Positions 34,174 to 43,893 of a stretch of 64,000 nt of DNA are shown here, one piece after another (positions within the stretch are counted from its first letter, which is position 1; the number at the start of each line of letters is the position of its first letter). Source of the DNA: Flagellimonas profundi. GTDB lineage: Bacteria; Bacteroidota; Bacteroidia; Flavobacteriales; Flavobacteriaceae. A program made the position numbers and the translations under genes. The notes below the pieces were generated by a model. That model was not told the DNA's origin. It searched no databases and saw only the letters and a list, made by a program, of their open reading frames with translations. The stretch is taken from NCBI RefSeq assembly GCF_017313275.1, contig NZ_JAFLNM010000003.1, positions 1 to 64,000 on the forward strand. The letters run 5' to 3'.

Positions 34174-35432
34174 TCAATTGGAGCGTGATATTGGGCATTG
34201 CCAAAACACATCTTATTACCAAGATGAAATCCACGGTCACCGCAACACTTGGGGTTACTTTTGGAATCGGTGCCTATATCACCTTGGTAAGTTTTATGAC
34301 AGGGCTCAACGGCATGCTGGATGATTTGGTACTGAACCAAACACCGCACATCCACATGTACAACGAGATTCGTCCTTCCAAAACCCAACCCATTTCACGT
34401 TACCAGGAGTTCCAAGATGCCATGAATTTTGTACACTCCATAAAACCCAAACAAAATCAAGAAAAAATCCATAACGCACTCCCTATTCTCGGCTATCTAA
34501 AAAAGCACCCCAATGTAAAAGGAGCGACCCCCCAACTAAGGGCCCAAATCTTTTACCTATCCGGTTCCATAGAACTCGGTGGCAATCTTGTGGGAGTTGA
34601 TATTATGGAGGAAACTCGACTTTCCAACATTCAGGACAATATTGTGGAAGGCTCGGCAGAAGCCTTAAAAAACAGCAATAACGGAATTTTATTGGGTGCG
34701 GGGCTGGCTGATAAAATGTCTCTTTCCATTGGCGACAGAGTTCAAATAAGCACCGTAGCAGGGGATATTTTCCCGCTGAAAATTGTGGGTATCTACCAAA
34801 GTGGTATTGCGGAAATCGACAATGTGCAAAGTTTTGCAAACCTAAATACCGTGCAGCGCATATTGGGTGAGTCCGAAAACTACGTGACCGACATCAACAT
34901 CAAATTATTGAATATTGGAGAGTCCGAGTCCATGGCCCGCAATTTGGAAAAACAGTTCAAAATAAAGGCGGTGGATATTAATGAGGCCAATGCCCAATTT
35001 GAAACAGGCTCCAACATAAGGAACCTTATTACCTATGCGGTTTCCATAACCCTTCTTATTGTGGCGGGATTTGGTATTTACAATATTCTGAACATGCTCA
35101 TTTATGAAAAAATGAAGGATATTGCCATTTTAAAGGCCACTGGGTTTTCGGGTAATGATGTGCAATACATTTTTATGGCACAGGCCATACTGATTGGAAT
35201 TTTAGGAGGCCTTTTGGGTTTATTGATCGGGTTTGGTCTTTCTCACCTTATTGACAACACTCCCTTTGAAACAGATGCATTGCCCACCATTACCACATAC
35301 CCTGTAAATTACAACGGGACCTATTATTTTATTGGAATTGCCTTTGCACTTATTTCAACTTTTGTTGCAGGATATTTACCCTCCAACAGAGCCAAAAAAA
35401 TAGATCCCGTAAAAATTATTAGAGGAACTTAG
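34170..35432 (+). CDS. ABC transporter permease (FtsX/LolC-MacB type)
   Basis: 420 aa with four membrane helices: one near the N-terminus (ATLGVTFGIGAYITLVSFM), a large periplasmic domain (about 50-280) and three C-terminal helices, the FtsX/LolCE/MacB topology. The C-terminal cytoplasmic tail NRAKKIDPVKIIRG is typical. It overlaps the adaptor gene by 4 nt and is followed 8 nt later by its ATPase. These mechanotransmission-type exporters act on lipoproteins, toxins or peptides in the periplasm. Confidence 0.9.
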   Translation: MINWSVILGIAKTHLITKMKSTVTATLGVTFGIGAYITLVSFMTGLNGMLDDLVLNQTPHIHMYNEIRPSKTQPISRYQEFQDAMNFVHSIKPKQNQEKIHNALPILGYLKKHPNVKGATPQLRAQIFYLSGSIELGGNLVGVDIMEETRLSNIQDNIVEGSAEALKNSNNGILLGAGLADKMSLSIGDRVQISTVAGDIFPLKIVGIYQSGIAEIDNVQSFANLNTVQRILGESENYVTDINIKLLNIGESESMARNLEKQFKIKAVDINEANAQFETGSNIRNLITYAVSITLLIVAGFGIYNILNMLIYEKMKDIAILKATGFSGNDVQYIFMAQAILIGILGGLLGLLIGFGLSHLIDNTPFETDALPTITTYPVNYNGTYYFIGIAFALISTFVAGYLPSNRAKKIDPVKIIRGT

Positions 35433-35440
35433 CAAAGCGT

Positions 35441-36124
35441 ATGGACCATGTTTTAGAAGCTAAAAATATCAACAAGCATTTTCATAAGCCCAAGGATTTC
35501 CATGTGCTCAAAAATATTTCATTTGGGGTAAAGCAAGGGGAGTTTGCCTCCATTATGGGCAAATCAGGCTCTGGAAAATCTACCTTGCTGTACATTCTTT
35601 CCACCATGGATACCGACTATACTGGCGAGCTATATCTCAATGACCAACTTGTAACTGGCAAGTCACAAAAAGAATTATCGCGAATCAGAAACAAAAACAT
35701 TGGCTTTGTATTTCAGTTTCATTATTTGCTTTCTGAATTCAGTGTATTGGAAAACGTTATGCTACCCGCCAAGAAACTAGCGGAAAAGTCCCTTGCAGAA
35801 ATTGAGAAGAATGCACACCGAAAACTCGAAATGTTACATATTGGCCATTTGGCCGATCAGCGAGCTTCTAGAATATCGGGAGGTGAAAAACAGCGAGTTG
35901 CCATCGCAAGGGCCCTGATCAACGACCCCACTATTTTAATGGGTGATGAGCCTACAGGAAATCTGGACAGCCACAATTCTGAAAATGTGTTCAATATCTT
36001 TAAAAATTTAAAGGAAGAGCAAGGCCTATCCCTTTTAGTAGTGACCCACGATAAAGATTTTGCCAAGCGGACAGACCGTATCATTGAAATGGAGGATGGT
36101 ATAATAATCAGTCATGGAACTTGA
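35441..36124 (+). CDS. ABC transporter ATP-binding protein (LolD/MacB-type)
   Basis: 227 aa with Walker A GKSGSGKST (about residues 41-49), Q-loop FVFQFHYLL, signature ISGGEKQRVAIARAL, Walker B ILMGDEPTGNLD and H-loop VVTHD. The SGxKQR signature and NLDSHN D-loop fit the LolD/MacB/FtsE group. It drives the FtsX-type permease encoded just upstream. Its end is 5 nt from the convergent mlaD-like gene. Confidence 0.95.
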   Translation: MDHVLEAKNINKHFHKPKDFHVLKNISFGVKQGEFASIMGKSGSGKSTLLYILSTMDTDYTGELYLNDQLVTGKSQKELSRIRNKNIGFVFQFHYLLSEFSVLENVMLPAKKLAEKSLAEIEKNAHRKLEMLHIGHLADQRASRISGGEKQRVAIARALINDPTILMGDEPTGNLDSHNSENVFNIFKNLKEEQGLSLLVVTHDKDFAKRTDRIIEMEDGIIISHGT

Positions 36125-36129
36125 AATCA

Positions 36130-37116
36130 TTAATTTTGATTCGCTTGCTTTTTTTGTTCTCGTTCCAGTTTTCTAAAATACCTTCGGGTCAAGAAATTGT
36201 GTTTAAGGGCCTCCATATTCTCATTGAACTTTTCTGTTCCCTCTTCAATGTTCTTCATGGTTTCCATTAACTGATTGGCCAATATGGTATCGGTCGCGAC
36301 CTTGTTGAGAACTCCCTCACCATTTTTTATTTTTCCTATGACGGTGTTCAAATCTGTGGTCACCTTGGTAATTTCATTGCTCGATACTTCTAGGTTTTGT
36401 ATAATGTTTCTAATCCTTTCTGCGGACAAAGTGTCCGACAGTAAAACTCCCGCAATTCCATCTCCCGAATTAATGGTTTTCAATGTTGTTTGAAGTTCGT
36501 TCAAAGTTCTATTCACCTGATTACCGCTCAACTTTAAGTTGGTGATGGTTTCCTTTAGATCATTTGCCATCAAGGTATCGTTCAGCAAACGTCCCAATGT
36601 ACCTTTTCCTGTGGTTAAGGATTGAGTGACTTTCAATAGGTCCGAGGTTAACAAAGCAGCATTTTCATTGGTTACACTTAGTGTATTGAGCATGTCCTGG
36701 GATGAAATCTTACTGTAGGATGTCAATCTGGAACCATCTTCTATCAAAGAAGCATCTCCTTTTCCCGGCACAATATTGACCAACATACTGCCAACCAGTC
36801 CATCGGAACCTATCGTTGCAATCGCATCACCTCTAATATGTTCCTTCATTTTTTTGTTGATGGCCATATAAACAATTATCGTGGAATCGTTTATCATTTC
36901 AATATTGTCCACCGTACCAATGTCAATACCTGAAAAGCGTACATTGTTGCCAACTTGTAGTCCATTTACATTATTAAAGACCGCATTGACCGTAAATTTC
37001 TTCACAAACAGACTTTGCTCGTTTCCGATAAGATAAGCTGCAATTATCAGTAACAAGGTGCCAAGCACCACAAATATGCCCAGCTTTAGATTCTGCATTG
37101 GAGTTTTTGTTGTCAT
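36130..37116 (-). CDS. MlaD family protein (MCE domain)
   Basis: 328 aa from the ATG at 37116, which lies 1 nt after the upstream gene's stop; an ATG at 37137 in frame is possible but would overlap the upstream gene. One N-terminal helix (LKLGIFVVLGTLLLIIAAYLI) anchors it, and an MCE domain follows (VFNNVNGLQVGNNVRFSGIDIGTVDNIE). The rest is a long helical periplasmic region. In Mla systems the MCE protein forms a hexameric ring that moves phospholipids between the membranes. The C-terminal helix is longer than in E. coli MlaD, as usual in Bacteroidota. Confidence 0.9.
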   Translation of the reverse strand: MTTKTPMQNLKLGIFVVLGTLLLIIAAYLIGNEQSLFVKKFTVNAVFNNVNGLQVGNNVRFSGIDIGTVDNIEMINDSTIIVYMAINKKMKEHIRGDAIATIGSDGLVGSMLVNIVPGKGDASLIEDGSRLTSYSKISSQDMLNTLSVTNENAALLTSDLLKVTQSLTTGKGTLGRLLNDTLMANDLKETITNLKLSGNQVNRTLNELQTTLKTINSGDGIAGVLLSDTLSAERIRNIIQNLEVSSNEITKVTTDLNTVIGKIKNGEGVLNKVATDTILANQLMETMKNIEEGTEKFNENMEALKHNFLTRRYFRKLEREQKKQANQN

Positions 37117-37117
37117 A

Positions 37118-37903
37118 TCATTTTTTAAAAAAGGCATTTATTTTAGGGTCGGTCGATGCCACCAATTCTTCATAGGTCCCTTCGGCATAGTTGATTCCAT
37201 CGACCAACAAAATCATTCTTTCGGAGATTACCCTAGCACAATCAACATCGTGTGTGATAATCAATGCAGATGTCCCATATTTTTTTTGAATGCTCCTCAT
37301 AAGTCCAATAATTTCCTTAGCTGTTATGGGATCCAAACCACTGGTTGGTTCATCGTACAATATCAGCTTGGGCTTTAAAATAATGGCCCGGGCCAGTGCA
37401 ACACGCCTTTTCATACCTCCCGACAGTTCTTCGGGCATCAAATCCATGGTATGGGCCAAACCTACATTTTCCAAAGCTTCTTGAACCAGTGGCAAGGTAT
37501 CGGTAATCCCATCAAACTTTTTTCGGTGCCGCCTCATGGGAAACTCCAAGTTTTCCCTTACGGTCATGGAATCGTACAGGGCGCTGCCCTGAAAAAGAAA
37601 TCCGATTTCCGAGCGCAATTCATCCAAATCCACTTGATCCAAACTAGCTATATCTTCTCCCAAAACCTCTACCAATCCGCTATCCGGGGTCATTAATCCC
37701 ACCAGGCACTTGATCATAACCGATTTTCCCGAGCCAGATTTCCCCATCACCACCAAATTCTCGCCCTTGTGCAACATCATATTAAAACCATTCAATACAT
37801 GGTTATCGCCAAAACTCTTGTACAGGTCTTGTATCCGGACTACAACTTCTTCCGAAGATCTGTTGTTTTGAAGTGTCGCTATGTTTTCTTTTACATCCAT
37901 CAC
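37118..37903 (-). CDS. ABC transporter ATP-binding protein MlaF-like
   Basis: 261 aa ATPase: Walker A GKSGSGKSVM (about residues 54-63), Q-loop FLFQGSALYDSMTVRENL, signature LSGGMKRRVALARAI and Walker B LILYDEPTSGLDP, H-loop ITHD. GMKRR in the signature and the YDSMTVREN stretch after the Q-loop identify the MlaF class of lipid-transport ATPases. Middle gene of mlaE-mlaF-mlaD, overlapping mlaE by 4 nt. Confidence 0.93.
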   Translation of the reverse strand: MMDVKENIATLQNNRSSEEVVVRIQDLYKSFGDNHVLNGFNMMLHKGENLVVMGKSGSGKSVMIKCLVGLMTPDSGLVEVLGEDIASLDQVDLDELRSEIGFLFQGSALYDSMTVRENLEFPMRRHRKKFDGITDTLPLVQEALENVGLAHTMDLMPEELSGGMKRRVALARAIILKPKLILYDEPTSGLDPITAKEIIGLMRSIQKKYGTSALIITHDVDCARVISERMILLVDGINYAEGTYEELVASTDPKINAFFKK

Positions 37904-38682
37904 AGTTCATAAAAAATATCCGACACGAAAACAGCAATAAAATCAACCACAAACAATAGCAAGGAGGCCATTACCACAGCGGTATTTGCCGCGATTCCGA
38001 CACCGGCGGTGCCCCTACCCGTCTTGTAGCCCTTGTAACAACCGGTCAATCCAATAACAAATCCAAAGAAAAAGGACTTTATGGTGGCCGGCACCAAATC
38101 CCCATAGGACAAGGCATCAAAAACCGTATTAAAATACAAGGTAAAAGACACATTCCCTTTCATGAATTCGACCAAAGAGGAACCAAAAAGAGCTATTAAG
38201 TCTCCGAATACCACCAACAGGGGGAGCATGAGCGTAGCTGCCAAAATTCGCGTGACCACCAAATATTTAAACGGGTTGGTACCGGAAACCTCCATCGCAT
38301 CTATTTGCTCGGTTACCCGCATAGATCCCAACTCGGCCCCAAAACCAGATGCAATTTTTCCAGAACATATCAATGCAGTGATCACTGGACCAACTTCCCT
38401 GACTATGGAGATACCGACCATGTTCGGCATCCAGGAAACTGCACCAAACTCAATCAAGGTTGGCCTGGTCTGCAACGTTAGCACCAAACCGATGATAAAT
38501 CCGGTCGTGGCTACCAGTAATAAAGATCTGTTGCCAACTTGGTAGCTTTGCTTAAGCAATTCCTTAAACTCAAAAGGAGGTATTACCGCTTGTTTAAAAA
38601 AACGCACGGCGAAATAAGAAAGGTCTCCTATTTCGATAAAAAACTCCTTGGTCTTATTGATCATTTGCGCTGCAATAGCCAT
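37900..38682 (-). CDS. MlaE family lipid ABC transporter permease
   Basis: 260 aa with about five membrane helices and the MlaE signature: VATTGFIIGLVLTLQTRPTL, the EVGPVITALICSGKIASGFGAELGSM block, and the DAMEVSGTNPFKYLVVTR stretch. First gene of the minus-strand Mla-like lipid transport operon, which is expressed from a promoter with regulon site 4 upstream. Expected in the inner membrane, working with the ATPase and MCE protein. Confidence 0.93.
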   Translation of the reverse strand: MAIAAQMINKTKEFFIEIGDLSYFAVRFFKQAVIPPFEFKELLKQSYQVGNRSLLLVATTGFIIGLVLTLQTRPTLIEFGAVSWMPNMVGISIVREVGPVITALICSGKIASGFGAELGSMRVTEQIDAMEVSGTNPFKYLVVTRILAATLMLPLLVVFGDLIALFGSSLVEFMKGNVSFTLYFNTVFDALSYGDLVPATIKSFFFGFVIGLTGCYKGYKTGRGTAGVGIAANTAVVMASLLLFVVDFIAVFVSDIFYEL

Positions 38683-38735
38683 ATTTCATCGGATTTCGGC
38701 CTAATCAAAAATAAGTTTGTTGTGCTTACTTTCAT

Positions 38736-38749
38736 ATGACCAATATCAT
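38736..38749 (-). promoter_or_regulatory. Crp/Fnr-type palindrome of the mlaEFD-like operon (site 4)
   Basis: ATGACCAATATCAT, centre 38742.5. Minus-strand -7 element TATTTTTG (38713-38706), an exact consensus, centre 38709.5: 33 nt apart. Divergent to site 5. Confidence 0.7.
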
Positions 38750-38842
38750 TAAGAAGCTTTCAATCAATCAGATGCACAGCTAAATAAAACCTATTTTCCA
38801 GCTATTTTGTGCATACCACAAACGCTACTCCTAATTCAAGAA

Positions 38843-38856
38843 ATGACTCAGGTCAT
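38843..38856 (+). promoter_or_regulatory. Crp/Fnr-type palindrome of the lipoprotein gene (site 5)
   Basis: ATGACTCAGGTCAT, centre 38849.5, with perfect 7-bp arms AAATGAC/GTCATTT. Expected -7 position holds TACCTTAC (38879-38886), a weak TAnnTTTG match 33 nt away. The ATG used is 38905. Confidence 0.65.
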
Positions 38857-38904
38857 TTACTGAACTTTTCTATCACACTACCTTACCGAATAAAATGTAA
38901 TACC

Positions 38905-39285
38905 ATGAAAAAGGCTATTTTATTCCTCGGATTATTCTTGGCTTTATCAGGATTTCAGGCCTGTGGCCCAGTGATTGTCTCACATAGACTGGCAGATCCG
39001 CCACCCCCATGGTTCTATCCGCATAGGGTGGAAACGGTTCGATATGTATTTTTTCCAGAGTTCAGCATCTACTACGATCTCTCGGCGAGAACCTATATTT
39101 ATTTGGATGGAGGCATATGGAGACGAAATAAAGTATTGCCCCCACGTTACCGCTCCTACAACTTGAACAGGTCAAGATACGAGCGGGTGCGCAACTATTT
39201 TGATGATAATATTGAGCGCTATCATAATCAAAATAACAGCAATAGGGGGCGTAGCAACAAAAGTGGGGTTAGAAGAAATAACTAA
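38905..39285 (+). CDS. small lipoprotein of unknown function
   Basis: 126 aa from the ATG at 38905, which begins a signal sequence MKKAILFLGLFLALSGFQACGP with lipobox (FQAC, Cys about 20); an in-frame start at 38809 would precede the promoter and is rejected. The mature part is rich in Tyr, Arg and Pro (VRYVFFPEFSIYYDLSARTYIYLDGGIWRR) and ends in a basic Asn-rich tail. No known family. Controlled by site 5. Confidence 0.7.
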   Translation: MKKAILFLGLFLALSGFQACGPVIVSHRLADPPPPWFYPHRVETVRYVFFPEFSIYYDLSARTYIYLDGGIWRRNKVLPPRYRSYNLNRSRYERVRNYFDDNIERYHNQNNSNRGRSNKSGVRRNN

Positions 39286-39307
39286 TCATACTTTGCACTA
39301 ACCATAG

Positions 39308-39321
39308 TTGAGTAATATCAT
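39308..39321 (+). promoter_or_regulatory. Crp/Fnr-type palindrome of the TerB-deoC-deoD operon (site 6)
   Basis: TTGAGTAATATCAT, core TGA-N6-TCA (39309-39320), centre 39314.5. The -7 box TACTTTTA (39344-39351), centre 39347.5, is 33 nt away. ATG at 39374. Confidence 0.55.
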
Positions 39322-39373
39322 AAAAATTAAGAAGCATTAGTTCTACTTTTAATAAGAACTAAAACATAATGGT

Positions 39374-39778
39374 ATGCTCAATTCTGAAAAAATAGGAAAC
39401 GAATTCTACCAAAGCCTTGGAAAATTATTCTATGCCGTGGCCATGGCCGATAATAATGTCCGCCCCAAAGAAGTTAAAAGATTAAGGGAATATGTGCGGC
39501 AACATTGGTTGGAGGTAGACAAGTTTGAAGATGAATTCCATACCGATGCTGCCTATCAAATAGAGATTGTTTTTGATTGGTTGGAAGGTGAGGAAAAAGA
39601 CGGGGAAGAATACTTTAAAGAGTTTAAGGAGTTCTATATGGAACATCACGAAAAATTTCCTGAAACCATCAAAAAGCTGATTGTAGAAACCGCTGAATCC
39701 ATTGCGAGTGCCTTTGCTGGAAAAAATAGATCGGAGATGTTGACTATATTTAAGCTCAAACAGCTCTTTAACCACTAA
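39374..39778 (+). CDS. TerB-like (tellurite resistance/DjlA-type) helical protein
   Basis: 134 aa, all-helical and acidic. LGKLFYAVAMADNNVRPKEVKRLREYV resembles the TerB/DjlA N-terminal metal-binding helical repeat, in which conserved Asp and Glu residues bind a divalent ion. Role in this organism is unknown, and tellurite resistance is only a family label. First gene of a tightly packed operon with deoC (1-nt gap) and deoD. Confidence 0.72.
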   Translation: MLNSEKIGNEFYQSLGKLFYAVAMADNNVRPKEVKRLREYVRQHWLEVDKFEDEFHTDAAYQIEIVFDWLEGEEKDGEEYFKEFKEFYMEHHEKFPETIKKLIVETAESIASAFAGKNRSEMLTIFKLKQLFNH

Positions 39779-39779
39779 T

Positions 39780-40430
39780 ATGGGATTAGCAGACTTTATT
39801 GACCATACCAATTTAAGACCCTCCGCCAATATCGCGGATATTCAAAAATTGTGTAAAGAGGCTAAAACCTATGGTTTTTATGCCGTATGTGTAAACGGTT
39901 GTAATGTACCCATCGCTAAGAAAACATTAAAGAACACTTCGGTAAAAGTAGCTGCCGTAATTGGTTTTCCATTGGGAGCCATGTCCACTAAAGCAAAGGT
40001 GTTTGAGGCCAAGGACTGCATTGAAAATGGTGCTGACGAAATTGATATGGTCATCAATATCGGGTGGATGAAATCAGAAATGTACGATGCTGTTCGAGAT
40101 GAGATCAAAGTTATAAAACAGGCTATCGGAGATAAAATACTTAAGGTGATCATTGAAACATGCTACCTCACTGAGCCAGAAAAAGAAAAAGCTTGTGCCC
40201 TGGCCGTGGAGGCCCATGCGGATTTTGTAAAAACCTCCACGGGATTTGGAACGGGCGGTGCCACTTTTGAGGATGTAAAACTGATGAAAAGAATCGTTGG
40301 TGAAAAGGCAAAAATAAAAGCTTCCGGCGGAGTAAAGGATAAGGGAACCGCTTTACAATATATTGAGCTAGGCGTATCACGCATAGGAACCTCATCTGGT
40401 CCCAAACTATTAAAACAAGAAGCCCCATGA
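39780..40430 (+). CDS. deoC: deoxyribose-phosphate aldolase
   Basis: 216 aa TIM-barrel enzyme that splits 2-deoxyribose 5-phosphate into glyceraldehyde 3-phosphate and acetaldehyde. Start [10 protein letters not shown]; Schiff-base Lys in FVKTSTGF (about residue 151), conserved [12 protein letters not shown] and [13 protein letters not shown]. It sits next to deoD, so deoxynucleosides from DNA breakdown can feed into glycolysis. The stop overlaps the deoD start (ATGA). Confidence 0.95.
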   Translation: MGLADFIDHTNLRPSANIADIQKLCKEAKTYGFYAVCVNGCNVPIAKKTLKNTSVKVAAVIGFPLGAMSTKAKVFEAKDCIENGADEIDMVINIGWMKSEMYDAVRDEIKVIKQAIGDKILKVIIETCYLTEPEKEKACALAVEAHADFVKTSTGFGTGGATFEDVKLMKRIVGEKAKIKASGGVKDKGTALQYIELGVSRIGTSSGPKLLKQEAP

Positions 40431-41131
40431 GTACCCATATAGAAGCTAAACCAGGTGAAATTGCCGAAACCGTTCTAATGCCAGGAGACCCTTTAAGGGC
40501 CAAATGGATTGCGGAAACATTTCTGGAAAACCCGGTATGTTATAACAAAATCCGTGGTATGCTGGGCTATACTGGTACTTATAAAGGAAAAAGAGTGTCC
40601 GTTCAGGGCAGTGGAATGGGAATGCCTTCCGCCATGATCTATTTTCACGAACTCATCAACGATTATGGAGTAAAAAACATTATTCGAGTGGGGTCCGCAG
40701 GGTCATACCAAGAAAATGTAAAGCTCAATGATGTGGTCTTGGCCATGTCAGCTTCCACCACCTCAGGTATCAATAACTCGAGGTTTATCAACTCAGATTA
40801 TTCCCCTACCGCGGATTTTGATCTTTTTATAAAGGCAGTTAATTATGCCCAGGAGAACAACATTGCCATAAAGGCGGGAAATGTGCTCTCTTCGGATGAG
40901 TTTTATAGTGATGACCCCGAAGAATACAAACTCTGGGCACAATACGGGGTTCTTTGCGTTGAAATGGAAACCGCAGGGCTTTATACCGTTGCGGCAAAAT
41001 ACAACGTAAAGGCTTTGACTATTTTAACCATTTCCGACTCTTTGGTAACGGATGAAAGACTTTCTGCCCACGCACGGGAAACAACTTTTAAGGACATGGT
41101 CCGAATTGCGCTCGCGGCTGCAATATCTTAA
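40427..41131 (+). CDS. deoD: purine nucleoside phosphorylase, DeoD type
   Basis: 234 aa, trimeric/hexameric nucleoside phosphorylase: [16 protein letters not shown] at the start (phosphate-binding Arg), the [17 protein letters not shown] block, and [16 protein letters not shown] with the ribose-binding Glu and Met. The DeoD type acts on purine (deoxy)nucleosides; together with deoC it forms a salvage route. Last gene of the operon with TerB and deoC; a convergent gene starts 7 nt after the stop. Confidence 0.95.
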   Translation: MSTHIEAKPGEIAETVLMPGDPLRAKWIAETFLENPVCYNKIRGMLGYTGTYKGKRVSVQGSGMGMPSAMIYFHELINDYGVKNIIRVGSAGSYQENVKLNDVVLAMSASTTSGINNSRFINSDYSPTADFDLFIKAVNYAQENNIAIKAGNVLSSDEFYSDDPEEYKLWAQYGVLCVEMETAGLYTVAAKYNVKALTILTISDSLVTDERLSAHARETTFKDMVRIALAAAIS

Positions 41132-41138
41132 GTACCAT

Positions 41139-42857
41139 TCAACAATTGGCGCTTTTATTTAGATGGCAGGCCTGCAAAACTTGATCGGCCTTACTACCAT
41201 CCCTATAAATGGTTATTCCCTTGAGACCGTACTTCCAGGCCGTCATGTAAATATCCGAAACGGTTTCTTTGGAGGTGCTTTTTGCCAGATTAATCGTTTT
41301 GGAAACGGCATTGTCCGTATATTTTTGGAAAGCTTGTTGGTGTTTTAAGTGGTATTCCCATGGAATCTCCAAACTTGTTTCGAACACTTTTTTCACCTTT
41401 TTCGGCATATGTTCCAACTGTTGTATACTTCCAGTATGGAGCACTTCATTTTTCACCTGATCTGTCCATAATCCCAATGCTTGCATTTTACCAACAAAAA
41501 GCGGATTCACCTCCATTTGCGTTTGATTATCCAATATACCAACACGTTTGTAAGCCAAGGCATATAAGGGCTCAATGGAATACGATGTGTCAGCAATCAC
41601 AGAAATGCTCCCTGTTGGTGCAATACTGTTACAAGTAGCATTTCGCATGGGTTTATTTGGGTAGAAAATACTTTTTTTCCAATTGGGAAACTCGCCCCGT
41701 TCCTTAGCTAATTCAGCTGAGGCCATATAACTCTTTGATTGAATAAACCGCATTACCTCTTCACCGAGGGAAATGGCTTCTTCAGAGGCATAGGGTATGT
41801 TGAGCAATACCAACATTTCTGCCCAGCCCATTACACCAAGCCCCACTTTTCTATTGTTTTTTGTTATTGCTGCTATCTGTGGAAGCAAATAATGGTTTAT
41901 CGATATAATGTTGTCCAAAAACCTAATGGCCAATGCAACGGTCCGTTCAAGCTTATTCCAATCCACTACCGTCCCTTCCGGTTCTTTTAATGTGACCATT
42001 TTGGATAGATTGATAGAGCCAAGATTACAGCTTTCATATTCGAACAATGGGACTTCTCCACAGGGGTTGGTACTTTGTATTTTACCAATTTCGGCCACCG
42101 TATTATGTTTGTTTATCGCATCCAAGAAAATAAGGCCTGGATCTCCCGTGGCCCACGCTTGTGAAACTATTTGGTCCCAAAGCTTCTTGGCTTTGATGGT
42201 TTTTGCAATCTTTTTTGTTCTCGGATTCATCAACTTCCAATCTCTTTCATGTTGTACAGTCTCCATAAAATCATCCGTAATACCCACGGATAGATTAAAA
42301 TTATGCAAAGTATCCCCTGCTGTTTTTGCAAGGATGAACTCTTCAATATCTGGATGGTCTACATTTAATATACCCATGTTTGCCCCTCTCCGTTTTCCTC
42401 CTTGCCTTATATGTTCCGTTGCAGTATCATAAATTTTGATGAAGGCCATGGGGCCCGATGATACCCCTCCAGAAGATGAGACCATGTCACCTTTAGGCCG
42501 GAGTTGAGAAAAGTTATATCCTGTTCCTCCCCCGCTCTGATGAATCATAGCTGTATTTTTTAAGGTGGTAAATATGCTGCTCAGGCTATCTTCAACAGGT
42601 AGAACAAAGCAAGCGCTCAGCTGCCCATTGGGCAATCCTGCATTCATCAGTGTTGGCGAGTTCGGTAAAAAATAGAGATGGGTCAGCAGGTCATTAAACC
42701 TAACCTCCCACTTTTCTTTATCCTCGTTTTCGGCACTTGCCACATATTTGGCTACCCTACCAAAAAGTTGTTCCGGAGTTTCCATTACCTCATCTTCGGA
42801 ATTCTTTAGCAAATACCGGGCATTAAGTAATTGTAGGGCGTTTTTGGAAAGTTTCAT
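41139..42857 (-). CDS. nrdJ: adenosylcobalamin-dependent (class II) ribonucleotide reductase
   Basis: 572 aa. Reduces ribonucleotides using B12-derived radical chemistry and needs no oxygen. Visible: LPNSPTLMNAGLPNGQLSACFVLPVEDS (first redox Cys), QSGGGTGYNFSQLR, catalytic NPCGE (radical Cys with Asn and Glu), YESCNLGSIN (second redox Cys), PTGSISVIADTS and a C-terminal Cys pair (ACHLNKSANC). There is no ATP-cone, so it is a short form. The ATG at 42857 overlaps the upstream stop (ATGA); a longer in-frame start upstream would lie inside that gene. Last gene of a four-gene operon with site 7. Confidence 0.93.
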   Translation of the reverse strand: MKLSKNALQLLNARYLLKNSEDEVMETPEQLFGRVAKYVASAENEDKEKWEVRFNDLLTHLYFLPNSPTLMNAGLPNGQLSACFVLPVEDSLSSIFTTLKNTAMIHQSGGGTGYNFSQLRPKGDMVSSSGGVSSGPMAFIKIYDTATEHIRQGGKRRGANMGILNVDHPDIEEFILAKTAGDTLHNFNLSVGITDDFMETVQHERDWKLMNPRTKKIAKTIKAKKLWDQIVSQAWATGDPGLIFLDAINKHNTVAEIGKIQSTNPCGEVPLFEYESCNLGSINLSKMVTLKEPEGTVVDWNKLERTVALAIRFLDNIISINHYLLPQIAAITKNNRKVGLGVMGWAEMLVLLNIPYASEEAISLGEEVMRFIQSKSYMASAELAKERGEFPNWKKSIFYPNKPMRNATCNSIAPTGSISVIADTSYSIEPLYALAYKRVGILDNQTQMEVNPLFVGKMQALGLWTDQVKNEVLHTGSIQQLEHMPKKVKKVFETSLEIPWEYHLKHQQAFQKYTDNAVSKTINLAKSTSKETVSDIYMTAWKYGLKGITIYRDGSKADQVLQACHLNKSANC

Positions 42858-43882
42858 TTTGTTTTGAGTGACATCCCTGTTTTCTCTGTCAAAATTTCTT
42901 TTAATGCTTTGGTAGTGGTGGAGTCTATCAAGTTTAAAGCTCTTACACCACACAATTCCTTCACCATTCTTGCTCCCGCCAAAGTATTGGAAGCAACCCC
43001 TGTGACAATATCGGGCACCAGTTCAAAAGCCTTCATCAAACCATGAACAGCATAAGGGTCCGAAGCACTCAAAATGGTGCATTTAATATGTTCCCTAAGC
43101 GCATTTATGGCGACATCCCCATTATAAGGTTCCAAAGGGGACGCTCCAATTTCTATAATGGCAATATCGGCATCTTCCATTGCAATCCTACTGAGCATTT
43201 GATCAAGTTTTTCCTTGTACACCTCGGTAGGACAAATGGACGAAGGAAGTCCCACGTCCACAAAATCCATTATCTTGTCCGCCCCAACATCCTTGAAGGC
43301 CAAAATATCCTTATAACGACCAGCTCCAGTTAGTTTTGCACCGACCACTTTATAGCCTGCCTGCTTAAAAATGTTGGTCACTATTCGGGCAGAGGTTGTT
43401 TTACCGGCGGACATGGAGGTTCCCACAAACAGAATTACCGGGGTATTGAATGGAACCTTGGGGATGGGCTCAACAAAATCATCCATGGTTACCTTTTTGC
43501 CTTCCCTAACCGCATGGCCTTTGTAAATAATCTTGATCATTTTAGGAATAAACATGGACTTGGACGTTAGTTTCCCCAAAAGCCCGGCACCTGTAAGTAC
43601 CGTCATTTTTAGATCGTCCGTTACATTTCTCCAACTCCCTGTCGCTTCCAGAGTTGCATAACGTTCCCCCAATACGCCTACAATAAACTCACCAGCGATA
43701 ACCCCTCTCATCCTACCGTTTGGGAGTTCTATCTTCAAGCTCTCCCCTCCTTCGTTCAAAATTTCACAAACGACATAATCGCCAGTTTGCCATTGGTCCC
43801 TGGGCAACTCCTTTACTTGAAATCCTTTTTCCGCCAAATCGGAAATTCGGGTCAACGATGCGTAAATATATTTGTGGTCCAT
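42854..43882 (-). CDS. DUF1611 (DgcN-like) P-loop protein
   Basis: 342 aa with Walker A GTSMSAGKTTSAR (about residues 152-164), then VGAKLTGAGRYKD, and IIEIGASPLEPYNGDV, a BioD-like arrangement as in the DUF1611 family. Members (DgcN) act in D-glutamate catabolism, often with a racemase-like partner, but the N-terminal 140 residues here are an unrelated beta-rich domain and no racemase is adjacent. In this operon it sits between an M20 peptidase and the class II RNR. Exact reaction unknown. Confidence 0.72.
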   Translation of the reverse strand: MDHKYIYASLTRISDLAEKGFQVKELPRDQWQTGDYVVCEILNEGGESLKIELPNGRMRGVIAGEFIVGVLGERYATLEATGSWRNVTDDLKMTVLTGAGLLGKLTSKSMFIPKMIKIIYKGHAVREGKKVTMDDFVEPIPKVPFNTPVILFVGTSMSAGKTTSARIVTNIFKQAGYKVVGAKLTGAGRYKDILAFKDVGADKIMDFVDVGLPSSICPTEVYKEKLDQMLSRIAMEDADIAIIEIGASPLEPYNGDVAINALREHIKCTILSASDPYAVHGLMKAFELVPDIVTGVASNTLAGARMVKELCGVRALNLIDSTTTKALKEILTEKTGMSLKTK

Positions 43883-43893
43883 AATACAAAGTT

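Noticed and set aside
38809-38904. Upstream in-frame start for the lipoprotein at 38905
   Set aside because: It would lie upstream of or within the predicted promoter and has no signal peptide before residue 33.
42858-42953. Longer start for the class II RNR
   Set aside because: It lies inside the upstream gene and the ATG at 42857 overlaps that gene's stop as ATGA, as in the other operon joints here.
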